A stretch of DNA of 64,000 nt, taken from NCBI GenBank assembly GCA_029962745.1, contig CM057165.1, forward strand, positions 2,481,476 through 2,545,475, written 5' to 3'. How positions within the stretch are numbered: the stretch's first letter is position 1; each line of letters begins with the position of its first letter. Under the pieces are notes generated by a model that worked only from the letters and a program-made list of their open reading frames with translations, ran no database searches and was not told where the DNA came from. The translations under genes were made by a program, and so were the position numbers. This stretch comes from Echinometra lucunter (taxonomy: Eukaryota; Echinodermata; Echinoidea; Camarodonta; Echinometridae). This document shows positions 25,798 to 39,000 of the stretch, piece by piece.

Positions 25798-28250
25798 ATG
25801 GGAGCTTTGGACAATGTCGATGATGTGGATATCGAGGAGGGGAGATTCAAATATATCCTGATTAAACTAATGGCTGGAGGTCAAAACAAACACATCGTCC
25901 GAGGTTACAGCAGATGTGGATACCATGGTGAGAAAAGCAATCATTGTCTGTGGGCCCCGTTTCATAAAATTGTTATTAGTAACAACTGCCACATTTCTAT
26001 GACAAATTCGCTCTCAGCCAATCAGATGCAAGGATTTCAGTAGCTTGTAACAGTTATTGCAACTTGTTTTTAGTAACAAGTTTTATGAAACGGGGGCCCT
26101 GGTCCAGAACTTTTTGATATATGCAAGGTTTGTCAGTAACAGGCACAGAGGACACATGGGCCCTCAAAATTTTGATCTGGACCCCCAAACTGAACAGTTT
26201 CAAAACAGGGCTCAGTACATAGCCTGCCATTTAAATCCATCCCCCCCCAAAAGTTTGTATGGACCGTGACCATAAGTTATTCATTTTGTTAAAAGATATC
26301 ATCAAATTCAGCATTTTACATGTATAGGTTAATTTGTTTACCTGGGGCGCGTTTCATGAAACCGTCATAACTACAAGATCAACGACATCTGGGTGTTGTC
26401 GGTCATCTTGTCTGCTAAGTGTTTCACAAAGCCGTCTTTGCCAAGACAAGCAACAACTTCTCTGACAAATGACTTGTCTCTCCTCCGAACATGTCATATC
26501 TTCCTAGCACATCATCACAAGTCACCTTTTCGTCTGCTATGGGCAGCTCGCAGGCAGCGAAAAATAAGGAATGTTAATTTCTTAAATACAAATATTTCTT
26601 GAGTTCCAGACTCTCATTCCATAAATAGTAATTACTGATGTTGATATAAAAGTATAACTGAAATAACCTATATGTCTTAGAGAGTTTTAACCCTCCAGCA
26701 AGTAATTGAGATTAATATTGATTATCCTCCCATCAGCCTCCCATAGAAAACGGAGCAGTCTGTATTTACAGGCCCGTAAGTATGATGCCGCTTCAACACG
26801 TATTAAGTTCTTCCATATTTTCCTTTTTTGCAATTATAATATTTATTGAAATCATATAATATGTATTCTTTAATGAATTTATGTCAAAATTTTGATCGCA
26901 GAATATCCCATCAGTATTTTTCAAAAGTTAAAACAAAATAATTTGTCAATTACGGTGTTCTCTTAATTGCAAATCTAAATTCGCAAAGCACAACAGCAGC
27001 TTTCCGTTTATTAATTTTAGGAATTCTCAGATGTCACAATTAATTAGTATTTCATGTGAATGCAATGTTTGCATTATATGTATCAAATCCCATTGATGTT
27101 TTCTATACTTTTCCAACAATATGAGCAAAGTTGAGTCTATAATTGTTTTGGAATAACTGATGACAAATCCTGTGGATTATGATCAAGGCTATATTTTTCA
27201 GCCGGTAGTATCGATATCTTGGATTTGTGAGATGTCAGGCTTTCGTGAAACACTTTGTCAGGTCCATGACATCTCCATAGATCACTGACAAGAGATATGA
27301 CTGTCATGGAGTTGGTTTCATGAAACGGCCCCCCAGGGTTCTAAATTTTCTGAAGTACAATCATGGAAAAAAAAAATGTGATCGATGATTGTTAATATTG
27401 CATAATTTGAAGTCTTTCAATGCAACAGGAGCAAGCTAAAGGCAAGCAAAATTTTGGCCTAGCTCTAGTTCTGGTGCTGTTATGACTCTACACTCCGGAT
27501 GGAGTAAACAAATTTGGTTGGATGTGCATGTGGAAATATAATTGATAATGCTCTTGGAGTTGAAGATTGCTTTTTCGGGTCTTGGATTTTCATTATAGAC
27601 ATTGGTAGGGAGATTTAGTCAGAGTTTTTTGGGGAAAGGAACATTTGAAAAAGTCTGAGTTGATTTCTGTTCGATTCAAAATTTCATTTCATGTTTTCTT
27701 GTAGGGTCTCATTGGAAAAGTGGGAGGATGTATTGGGCTTGAAAAGGAATGTTGTGTCTAATACATTTATCAGGTACATGTTCTTTCCATTTTTGTTGTT
27801 TGTTGACAGCTGATATCTATGATGAAGTACAACCAGGCATTGAAAAGCACGGCATCAAATGCGTATGTGTTGGTGGGGGTAGGATAGAACACAGCAAGGC
27901 CGAGAAAACTATCTTGGTCTATGGTTACTCAATGGTAAGTATTAAAATCATCTCCCTCTATATCACTATCTCTTGCTTTCTTTATCTCTTTCTATCCCTC
28001 TTTCTATCTCTCTTTCTTGCTCTGTATCCATCTCTTTCTCTATCCGCTCTATATGTCTATCTCTTTCTCACTCCCTCTCTCTCTCTTTCTCTTTCTTTCC
28101 TTCTCTCTCTCTCTCTCTTTTCTAATTTCCACTTTGTGATATTCTTCTTTACAGGGCTTTGGCCAGGCTGATCACCGCATCACAGTGGAGATTCTAAAGA
28201 AGCGCTATCCAGGCTATGCCAAGATAACGTTCTCCAATGAAGGCTACTGA
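25798..28250 (+). CDS. PHPT1: PHPT1, 14 kDa phosphohistidine phosphatase
   Basis: Removes phosphate from phosphohistidine on proteins; a small soluble enzyme unrelated to other phosphatases. Coding exons 25798-25927, 27810-27934 and 28155-28250 join in phase to 351 bases, 116 residues plus stop; the human protein has 125. Family landmarks are present: FKYILIK near the start, IVRGY, then YHADIYDEV across the first junction with the catalytic histidine at residue 43 (His53 in human), GGGRIEH, VYGYSM, and a carboxy end of ITFSNEGY close to the human one. All introns are GT-AG. The start is the first ATG of its exon with G at +4. Intron 1 holds two inverted-repeat elements. Regulation is unknown; it may share a promoter region with SCFD2. 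Confidence 0.95.
25952..26099. mobile_element. Short inverted-repeat element, GGGCCCCGTTTCATAAAA type
   Basis: The left edge GGGCCCCGTTTCATAAAAT pairs with the right edge TTTTATGAAACGGGGGCCC, and the TTAGTAACAA words inside also pair. It lies 25 bases inside PHPT1 intron 1. Non-coding. Confidence 0.7.
26341..27337. mobile_element. Inverted-repeat element, GCGTTTCATGAAAC type, about 1 kb
   Basis: Starts CCTGGGGCGCGTTTCATGAA and ends TTCATGAAACGGCCCCCCAGG, inverted with small mismatches. GACATCT/TGTCGGTCATCT words near the left edge match inverted words near the right. It lies in PHPT1 intron 1 and has no coding capacity that I recognise. A small relative is at 3175-3339. Confidence 0.6.
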
Positions 28251-28770
28251 TGCTGAAGACTTTGGGACTGTATGTCAGACGAACAAGTGCCAACTCGAAG
28301 CTGTTCGTTTTCAGCTCATGTGACCATGTGCAAGAAGCGAATAAGGAGAATTTGAAGTGAATTTTGCCGGTTAACATTTTGAAACATCCTTGAAAATCAG
28401 CTGTGGTATGAACAGTACTGCTCAGTAATTAAGAAAAGGGTATTTGTTTTTCTATGCATGTGAATTGCAGAAACGAGTAGATGGAATTTGTACACAGAGT
28501 TGGGTGCTTTGCTCCACAAGCAGTCTGAATGCCATCAACAGATACTAACTACTTGCAGTTTTTTACCTCTCATGGTATATCTTAAAAATGATATTGCCCA
28601 TGGGCCATATTTAATTCATGGTGCGAAATAAGTCAGTGTTTTACATAGCATTTTACTTAGCATGGTGAATTAAGTGGCTTAACACATATTCAGATCACAT
28701 CTGAGCTTTTCACTGAAGCAAGCCAAATTTAAGGCAAAATACTTGCTGATGTCCGTGGCAACGTCATGTT

Positions 28771-28828
28771 TCACTCCAAAATAATGCACAATAAATGCAT
28801 CACTCCGAAATAATGCACAATAAATGCA
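28771..28828 (+). terminator. Duplicated polyadenylation signal of PHPT1
   Basis: Two tandem 29-base copies (28771-28799 and 28800-28828), each holding GCACAATAAATGCA, put AATAAA at 28790-28795 and 28819-28824. They lie about 540 bases after the PHPT1 stop, a reasonable 3' UTR length. Use of either site is inferred. Confidence 0.55.
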
Positions 28829-28938
28829 TTGCAATCAATGCTCGGTTCGAATTTGCTTGTGTGGATTATAATGTCCCATGTACATGTATGAAAACTACAT
28901 ACCAGCCAACATAATTTACTTTAGTCTGCTAGAGAGCT

Positions 28939-29126
28939 GTCTAATGGGGTGTTGCAAGAAAGTTGCAATCAATTGCAAATGATTGCTAATTTTGAAACAA
29001 CAATTCTGATTGGCTCAGGGTCTGCCCTTTTAAGAATACATGCATGCAACAATGATTTTGATTGGCCAGTGACAATCAGTTGCAACTTGCAATCGATTGC
29101 AACTTTCTTGCAACACCCCATTAGAC
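28939..29126. mobile_element. 188-base palindromic MITE
   Basis: GTCTAATGGGGTGTTGCAAG at 28939 is the inverse of the sequence ending at 29126, and the arms continue with AAAGTTGCAATC and its inverse. The centre contains ATTGCAA-type words and a CCAATCA/TGATTGG pair. Immediately 3' of PHPT1. Confidence 0.8.
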
Positions 29127-30301
29127 TAAGCGTTAAGCACTTGGCAAACTTCTGTATTCATTTGATTCTTTTGGCCGAGTGTTTTACTTGGCCAAAACTG
29201 AGCAAAATACTTGAAATTCTAATTTTAGTAACAAATTGAACACCAGCCATGACCCCTGAACAATTGTTGCCACAGCATACTACAATGTAGTATATCAGAC
29301 CACTAGCTGGAAAGAGAACTGTTGAAATCAGCGTTTGCTGTTTTGCTGTTCTATTTTTGACAGTACATGTAGAAATAAAAGAATGAATGAATTCATTGTG
29401 AGTAGATGAATGAGTTATTCAGCTCTGGAAAAACACATTGCTATTGTTTTAAATTCTCTTTTGTGATCTGTATGGATTACACTGAAATCTGTGCCATTGT
29501 AATAATTTACATCAATTCGACAACCAGCTTAATTACTAGGTTCAACTCCATTATACACTTCAACATGTTACGGTACAATATGGGATGATTAAAAGGACTG
29601 TATAACACTAACCATTAACCAGTAAGATTCTAAAGTTGATCCCATTTGCTAGGTTGGTAGTATTCTACCTTGTGCTGCAATTGTCTTAGATATTATCTTC
29701 ATAATTTAACATATTGAAAGACTGGTCAATTTATGTGATAAAATATAGTCGTATTCAAAGCCCTGTTGATACGCTACAACCATGAGAGATGAACATATCT
29801 GAATGCATACGTCTCATTTTCTTGATGCCTGTTGACCTTTGACCTGTGCTGATTTGCATGATTTTCAAGTTTTGCATGAACAGGTTTGTCTTGTTTGATA
29901 AGTAATGACTATTCATTGCTGTAGCTGGACTGTTTTATTATTGTCAGTGCCATAAAGCCCCAAATGCATGAAAGAGGATTTATTTCAAACCATGGTTTAT
30001 ACCTCTGCTGTGGACTTAAATAAGTGTAAAGAGGGTGTAAATAAGGGTAAATAAGCGCATTATTATCCGCCCATTGGACTAGAGGACATGTGCATACTAC
30101 TCTTATGGAGGTTTATTTAAACCATGGTTTAAATAATTGGTGAATTGGAGCCTTTGAGTCTCTTATTTCACTGAAGGTGTTATTTTGTATGGAAATGATA
30201 CTACCGTTAAAGAATATTAAAAAGTAATTTTGAAAATTTATTGTCACTTGTAGAAGATGTGCAGCAGTGTGTTTAATTTTGGTTAACAGGTAGTTTGATA
30301 T

Positions 30302-30344
<43 letters not shown>

Positions 30345-31072
30345 AAGGGAGAATTTAGATCAATTTAGATACAAGATAAAGAGCTTCAAGATCAGGGGCA
30401 TAGATAGAGGGAGAAAGAAAGAAAGAGGAGAGCAATAGAGAGGAAGAGAAGAAAGAAGGAGAGAGAAAGGGAAGAGGAGAGAGTGAATGAGAGAGAGAAA
30501 TAGATGAGAGAAATAAGATGAACAGAATATTTACATTCCCAGGGGGGGGGGGGGCACCGTCATTACAAGCTGAACACCATGCTCGTACAGGACTTTCAAA
30601 ATCGACCCTAAACAAGTAATTATCCTTCGATCTTAGAATACCCTAAACAAGTATTTTGACATGTTTTCCCCACCCTGAACAAGTATTTTGACAGGTTTTC
30701 CCCACCCTAAACGAGTATTTTCAAATCAAGCTGTTGTAAAAGTATACTATTACTCCCTAATTTTTGCGATTTTGATATCCTTTTCACTGTACGCGCGTAC
30801 ATCGCCCGTCCGTGAAAATCAACCCTTTTTACGCGTTTTTGTATACGAGCATGGTGGCCACCTTGTAATGGCATTGCCCCCCCCCCCCCCCCCGGGGCTT
30901 ACAATGCACTGAACAACTGTTAAGATGAACTTTTAAATGTTTTGCTATGAAAAGGAAAACTTTGAAATGATGAAAATTTTGCAACATATGAAAGATTAGA
31001 ATGGAATAAGAAAAATGAATAAACCCTTTTACCGCAGAAGATAGGTAAAAAGGTGGTAGAATAGGACACAAT

Positions 31073-31107
<35 letters not shown>

Positions 31108-31399
31108 AGAGAAGTTGGAGCTTAAAGAGATAGAGATAATTACAGAGGATGTAGAAACACGAAGATGAAAATCACAGAGATACAGGGAGGAAGTATATTC
31201 TTATTAGAGAGAGAGAGAAAGAGGGGGAGGGGAGAGGAGAGTGTATGTGTGTGTGTGTGGGGGGGGGGGAGGTGTGTAACTGTCGAGTAATCACATGCAT
31301 AGAGGAGAAGCAATTAGAAGGAGGAAGAGAGAAAAGGAAAGAAGGCGAAGATACAAGTAGAAATAGGAAGGAAATGAAAAAAATTACAAAAAAAGGAAC

Positions 31400-31458
<59 letters not shown>

Positions 31459-32275
31459 AACAGGAAGCAAATTTCTAAAGGCCCACTTTGATTAACTTCC
31501 TCACCCCCCCCCCCCCAGCCAAGGGAAAAGCTTAACGTTTGACGAATGCTTTAATACCAGCATGTGACAGTGGATTTAGGGCACACTTTTTTTCGCAACG
31601 AGCCTCGAGGTTAACAGTTGTGTAAAGCTCCTCGCTGTCTGAAGACAATTGGTGTAAAAAGCGATGATTTAGTCTAGCGCCATCTCTCTTGTCACTCCCT
31701 TTTCACTGCAACAGACACTGTCTCGTCTCGAAAATAATCCTGAGGGTAAAATCACATTAATGACGATTACCATGATGACATAAAAGATCATTTCCTAGAA
31801 ACGGATATTATTTTATTGTACTACCAAAGTAGCTGATAAGGCTCTGACTCAATTTGGATGATCTGTTTCGTCGTTGGAATACAACCTATGAGAAAATACA
31901 CGGAATGATGATCAGTTGTATACTAATAGATATCATTCTTCAGTGCCATCAAGAAGAAAAATCGTCAGTATAATTACAAAGAAAAGTAATCCCTGACTGC
32001 GAAATCAAGTTTATCAGCATTTTTCATTTTCTGTTTTCATATTTACCTAACGTGTTATCCAGTTACCAATTTATACCGGGACAGAAACTGACATGTACCT
32101 ATGATATAAAGAGTTAGACGAATTCATGATTGTGATCAAGATGGGAATAACAACACTACATAAAGTCAGAAGTCATATCATCATTTGATGACAAAGGTCT
32201 AAGTAAAATAATATGAAAACCATTTTCCTCCTGAGAAAGTAACGAATAATTTACCCAATTATTTCTGTCGGTGCT
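29127..32275. other. Intergenic stretch rich in simple repeats
   Basis: No gene recognised between PHPT1 and the AJM1-like gene. Simple repeats are frequent: GA at 30305-30340, 31072-31104 and 31406-31456, poly-G at 30541-30554 and 31259-31269, poly-C at 30878-30893 and 31504-31517. From 30959 onward the sequence has an inverted counterpart at 53143-64000. Confidence 0.6.
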
Positions 32276-32432
32276 CTCTAGATTCTTTAGACTGCAGTGA
32301 GGGACCAATCCAAAATTAGATTGAAAATCTCAATCTAATAGATTTAGAAGTCAATCTTTTTCTCAGTCTAATTTTGGATTGGTCCCCACCACAATCTGAT
32401 AGATTGATTTCCAGTCTAAGGAATTTAGAGAG
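32276..32432. mobile_element. 157-base palindromic element upstream of the AJM1-like gene
   Basis: CTCTAGATTCTTTAGACTG at the left pairs with CAGTCTAAGGAATTTAGAG at the right; inner words GGACCAATCCAAAATTAGA and TCTAATTTTGGATTGGTCC also pair. The inverted copy of the region keeps it at about 62522-62680, so both haplotypes carry it. Confidence 0.8.
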
Positions 32433-33057
32433 TGTGGAATATACAAGTTTTGATTAATCATGCCCTGTATCGATTGAGCGATGTAGCTTTTAGGAGCCGA
32501 TGAATTAGTTAATTACATTTGAAGCAGCCTCTTTCAATCCAATATTAATTAATTACAGAAGATAACAGGCGACTGCCCGTGTATCGCGTAATATGGAAAC
32601 ATATACGGTGTTTTCATGTACATTATGTGTATGTTGATATAGTTTCCTAGTACCGTGTGGGAAATGGGTATGGTCATAAAAAGGCCTGCATGAAATTTAA
32701 GTGTCCTTGTGCAAAATGTATGGCACTGATTGATGTTCGTGCAGGCATGGAATCCGATGTTACAGTGATGAGTACCATTATGTTAATCAGGGAGAAATAA
32801 ATCGATGATGAGAGTAAGATTTATTGACCAATCAGAAGCGAGCTCTAGGGCAGATGGCGGGCATAGAAAGCTGTCATCTGCAGTCTGCGTCCTAGGCGCA
32901 ATGAATGGTGTATTGCATGATGATGGTGCTTTGTACGTGTGTCGATTTACAGAGGAGGGACAATATAATAATTTATCGCCTTTGCTGGTCATAAAACATA
33001 ATTATTTTTCATAAAATCGAGGATGGTGGGAAGTGGGAAAAGGACGAAGGATCTAGC

Positions 33058-36000
33058 ATGCATGCTTTGAAAGAGTATCGTGAGATACTTGAACACGAAG
33101 ACTATCAAGATCTATGTGCAAACAATGACGATGATTTGTTTAAGAAGCTGGGAGGAAAGTCGATCCCGGGGTTGGTTGGAGTCGGCAAACGAGCTCGACT
33201 ATGGCCGTTCTTCCTCGAGAGCATCACAGAGGAGGTTGAGCCGTTGACCAGCAGGGAGACATCGCCCATCATCTCTCCACGACGACTACAACCTGCTTCG
33301 CATCATCCTCCCACTCATCCGACATCCCATGGCGGTGACCTAGTTTCGAATGAAAATAGCATCTCGGTAGTTACAAAACCGCGGCGCAGCCATATCATCA
33401 CGAACGCGAGATATTTCGCAATATTAGGCAGCAACGGAAGATACTCGATCGTGGTGAAGGAGCCTCCAGGTGTTGCCCAAATCTTGCCAGTGACTAATAA
33501 TTCGTACATTTATTGTGATAACAACAATACAGAAACGCCTGCGACCGCGTCTGGGCAGCCGTTATGCTTGCCTGCTCACTCAACAATAGGCGGTCCCAAT
33601 GTGACGGCCGTCAATAACAATAAGCCCGTACAGTCGTTGAGTAGTACGGGGCAAAGTACATGTACGACTTCGCCTCATACGAACTGTGTCAATAGAGCAA
33701 GAGCGAACGTTACAGCATTTGGAAATATTAACGGCCATGTTTTGCATGACTCAAAAGAGGAAGGACGAGTGACAACTCCCGATTTGGATCCATATGGATT
33801 TATAGGAAATGATTCAAGTGATCACAAGGAGGATGAAGTTTTAAGTGGAGAGGATTCTGAAATAGTTTGTGAGAAAAGTTTGGAATATAACAGTGCTACC
33901 AGCGAAATGGCGTCGCTGTTCGGGCCGAAGCCGCAGAAACGAGTGGTTATTGTACGCTCAGCCGAGGCACAGAAAAAACATGATCAAGCAGAGGCGAGGA
34001 GAAGGGAAGGTAAGGACACGAAGAAAAGGAAAAAGGCTGTTAAAATAGCTGTGATAGAAGATGATCCAAATGCCCCTGTACCGAAGAGTATTTTGAAAAA
34101 CATTAACAAATTGGAGAAAAGTAAACAAGTTGCAAAACAGGAATCGCTGGAGAGGATAGACAGATTATTTTATGGTCCTAATAACCGGCCGCCTTATGAT
34201 GAAAATGTGAATTTCATGCGAAATCATGGAAATGATGGGGTGCAACCGATTTATGCCAATGTCAGTAGAGGAGGGACGCTTAGGAGAGGTCATAATGGCA
34301 ACGGTAATGTTAGTGAAGTAGAAGGAAGATATCCCTCACCTATCCACTATTCCGAGATACAACATGGGGTGAAACATCCCTACAGAGATCGGAATGGGGT
34401 AGAGGAGGAGCATTATAAGCATCCCAGGAAATATGTTGGGCAAGCAGATGTGCATCACCCAGGAATTGAACGAAATGGAGGTGGGTTGCATCCCCACCAT
34501 CAACCGGGGGTACAGTATGGTCTCTCTCCAGCTGTGTCTCAACAAAGCTTAGCATCTACAGTGTCTATACAAGCACCCTCAGTGCATGGGTTAACACCTG
34601 AAGAACAGCAGTTGATTATGAATCTACGCCATGAGAGAGGTGGCTTGCAAGGAGGACAAGGAGGACCCCCTCTTCAGTATCCCCCTGGAATGAATGATGC
34701 TGCAAGTAGACATTCAATTGCATCTACATCAACGTTGCACGGTCAGAATGAACCACCGCCCAAAGTACCATATCGTCCAATTGTTAATCAGCTGAGAAAC
34801 CCGAAAGAAAATCCAAGAGGAACTCCCCCTTCCACCCTACCAAGAGAAGGAACGATTCCTCGGGAAAAGAGACAGGATGACCTAGCTGCACCTCAGCAAC
34901 CACACAAAGGCCAACATGACAAAAACCTGCAAGGTCACCCGCGATATCAACAGCAATATTTGCAACATCCACAACAGCAACATCCACAACATCAGCTAGC
35001 ATCGGGAAAAGAGGTTCCACACAATCAGCAGCATCCAAGACACCAACAGCACCTACAACATCCGCAGCAACATGCAAGATTGATGAGTGGTGACGCAATG
35101 CCTCCTCCTTTGCCTGAGCGAGATCATAGAGCAGCGAGGAAAAGGATCCAAAGTCACCCTGAAAGAAAGCAAATGCCACAACTTGAGTCACACTATGCTG
35201 TTGGCGATGTTAGAGGTCATCATCACACTAGGCCTCAAGCTCATACTTTTCCTCGTCAACCACAACATCAGAGGCAGCAGCAAACACAACATCATCAGCC
35301 ACAGCATCAACAACAGCAACAGCCACAACATCGTCACCAACAGCAGCTGCAACAACAGCACCCACATAACCGTCAGCAGCAGCAACAATATCCTCAGCAA
35401 CAAGAGACGAAGCACCCTACCTTACCTAAGAAAACGCAACAAGATAGGATGATCCAGCAGCAACATCAAATGCAGCAACAAGCTGCTTCGCAACATCCTA
35501 TGTCAGGTCCTCAGAATCAGAGGGTACACGAATCTAAAACAAACAGTTTGCCGAATATGGCCGGTGGTAGGCAAACTCCACCAAATTACCAACCCCAGCA
35601 AAGGGAGGAGGAGGCTCTTCCAACACAAAAAGAACTGTTTCAAAAATTGCTGCACCCACCAATTCCAGCAGAACGTAAATCTCTCCTCCTAGACAATAAA
35701 TCGGACCAGGATGTTTCAGCCTCCTCAAAAAGTAGTGACAGTGGTAAGAACCTCCCACCTAGATTACCTGGTCCTCAAACTAAAATGAAAGAAACTTGTT
35801 TTTATTGGGAGCCTGATGAGGAATTGAAGCATGAGCGTGATATGAAATTTGTCAGACAAGAATCTGCGAAAATAGCCGCTGAAGTGAAAGAAAAGAAAAT
35901 AAAAGGAAGGAGAGCACAGAGACAGGCAAATGATGGGAAAATACTGTTACAAGGAGCAGAAAACATACAACCCCAGCCTAGGCCAAAGCCTCGAAAAGGA

Positions 36001-39000
36001 TTGCAAGAAACATCGCTAGGGCCAGAACCCCATCGTGAACCGGCAAATGTTGAGCCCGAACCGGCTCGACGAGATCCTGAACCGATCCGGCTAGAAGAAG
36101 AACCTCGACGAATCGAATCAGGACCCGAGGTAGACACACTTCAAATCACTCCTGCACCTAATGTGAGGAGGCGCTTACAAACTCAATTAACTGAAGGCTA
36201 TGTAGATTCACAGCAACAACAACAGACACAGCAAAGTCAGCAAAGGCAACAACATACTCCTCAAGATGTAAACCAACACCAGCACCAAGGAGAGAGTCGC
36301 AGGGCTCCCCCGCAGCATGCATATTTCTCTTTAACGGGGAGGATTAGTGCTAGTAGCTTGCACGAGCCTTCACCAATACCACAGAATGATGACGATAACT
36401 TTTTCCGCGATTCCGATGATGATAAAAGCATGCTGTCCATTGTTGCTTTGGATACAGAGCCTAGAGTACGAAGTGGGAGACGAAATCCTGATTACAACAC
36501 TTCCGATATTGTGGTACATGTAGATGATCAGGGAGTCACTAGACAGCCTGTTACCAGGAGGAAATATGTAAGCGGCAAGGAGACGGTCTTCTCTGCAGAA
36601 CCCGACACTGAACCGAATGAAACCGAATCCGAATATCAGTCAAGTGATTCAGAAAGAAGAAAAGAAGTACAAACACCGTCTTCTGAAGATGAGGACCCAT
36701 TACCTCTAGCTGAGCCCTCCTTTCAAATCATTCGATATCCGCCTGCTCTGTCACCAGCAGTGTCTTACACAAGGTCAGATCTGAACCTCTCGGGTAGAGA
36801 CCCTAGAGTTTCAGCCGATGCTTTCTCTAAACACTCGATACCCGGTAGAGTCTTTTACCACTCAAGTACTAACCGGACTGTCGCTCAGTCGAAATCCGAA
36901 TCCAATCTCTCCACCATAAGCTCTAAGCCCGCTGAAGAGTCTCAACCTGCCTCCAGGATAGAACTATCCCCACCTCCGTTATCCTCGTCTACTGCTCAGA
37001 CAAGCCGAACCAAATCTGAATCCAGTTTGGCAGTGCAAATCACCTATGAAGATTTCCCAGCAGAGGTGATGTCCACGGCGGTTCAGACTCGTCCAAACCA
37101 TGATTTCAGCTCACAAGTTGATCTCGATCTCATCCTCTATGAAACGTCGTTAGACACCAGGCCAAACTCTATATCAGTTCAGACATCGCATGAAGAGTTG
37201 CGTGATCCCAGCCCATCTGATGCTGCTGTTGTTTCTCCTCAAACTCAAACCATCCAAACCAAACTTCCAACATTGGAAACCGAAATTCAAACCATGCCAA
37301 CCGACGACGAAAATGTAAAACCTGAAGTTGAAACCATGGAAATCCAGATACAAACCGAAGATCTTACCAGCTCTATGGAAAGTGAACGCAGTCCGGAGCC
37401 TCCTAAAGTTGCCACGGAATCTGCCGAGTGTCAAACTAATGACGTGCCCCAGGAGGATCGAGGAATGGAGTTCGGAGGACTGACGACTAAATTTGTGGAC
37501 ATGGGAGTGGCTCGACCAAGGGTTCATTTCGATGCCGAACCAGCAGGACCGGATAATCCTTATCATGACTACAGTTCACCGACTTATGAAATGAAAGAAG
37601 AGGAAGTGTACCACCAGTCGTCTCATGAAATCCATGGTTATGCTCCACCAGACCACGATATGCAGCCCCAGACACAGTATGCCAGTGAGTCGGCATCATA
37701 CTCTGACGAGGATGAACCCGTCAAGGCGCCGATGGATGACAACACTGAGTTTCCTCTCCCGCCAGAAGTGATGTTAAGGCAAGCCATGCCCGAACCGCTG
37801 GATGTCGGATATTACGGAGAGGACGATGAATTGCCGGTTTATCCGACCCTGGAAACGATTCCTGAGGAATCTGAAGTGGGTTACTCTCGAGAACACAGCA
37901 CAGTCACTGGGACACTGTCATATACCAGTGACGGTGATGATTACCAGAGGGGTCTCACCGACCAACATGAGGACAGTGATGACGACGACGATGATGATAG
38001 TGAAGAAAGTGATGATGATGATGAAGATGTTGAAACAGAAAAGACTTTAGAAAATGAGGATGACGATAATGAAACAATACACGTGATGCCTTCATATTCT
38101 TCAATTCAACCATACCGAGGTGATGCTGTGCGTGTGTATGTCCCCAGCAATTCATCATCTTTTGAAGATGTGAGCAGTGATATCACTCTGGAGCCTGAAG
38201 ATAGTAGTAAAGCCGGCGTCAGCCCTGCTGTGCAAGTCGTTGAAATGCCTTACATAGGCACTCCCGTCCATGAAGCTCAGCTTAAAGATATGAGTTTTTC
38301 TTCTCAGCAAGAAAGACCAACACCACCTTCAGGCGACAAACAAATGTATAAGAACACGGGCACTCCGATGTCATTGACGGAATCGACGTCCACTGGTGGA
38401 GGATGGCCTGGTGGAGATGGCTTCGGAGACAGTGTCCAAGCCAACAAGGAAACCCTCATCGATGACAAATATGAACCCGAACACGAGGAAGTAGAACCGG
38501 CTCATAGAACATTCACACTGAATAATTATCAATATGGACAGCCAAACGAATGGAACACTGGTTTTGACAGGAATGGACATAATGAGAGCAATGCAGTGGA
38601 AATTGTAGAACTCGAGCAGGAGCCAAGGACTTGGGGGCAACATCGCAGCGATGCGGAAAGATCTGAGTTATCAAGTGACGACGTGAGAAGTAGTGACGAA
38701 ACGGTCATCTCGAACAAGCAGTCGAAAGAAATGGACATTCCTTATCACTTTGAGAAAGAGTATTTACTCGAGTTGCCATCGACGAGGAATTACATTCCTC
38801 AGGCTCATGTTTCAAGTGAAATGCCCGGAGATCATTCTGTATCTCACCTACAACCTGAAATTGTTGATACTAACCACTTTCCTTCTGATCAACCACGTGA
38901 TCAGGAGAGGAGGCAGGAGAAAGACCCCTTCTATGAGTTAACCAAAGACAGCTACATTGAAAAGGAGAAAAATGAAGTTGAGAGTGATGAGGATACAGCA

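Noticed and set aside
35087..35452. Frames overlapping the Gln/His tract on either strand, and other frames inside 33058-42912
   Set aside because: They are shadows of the giant exon in other frames.
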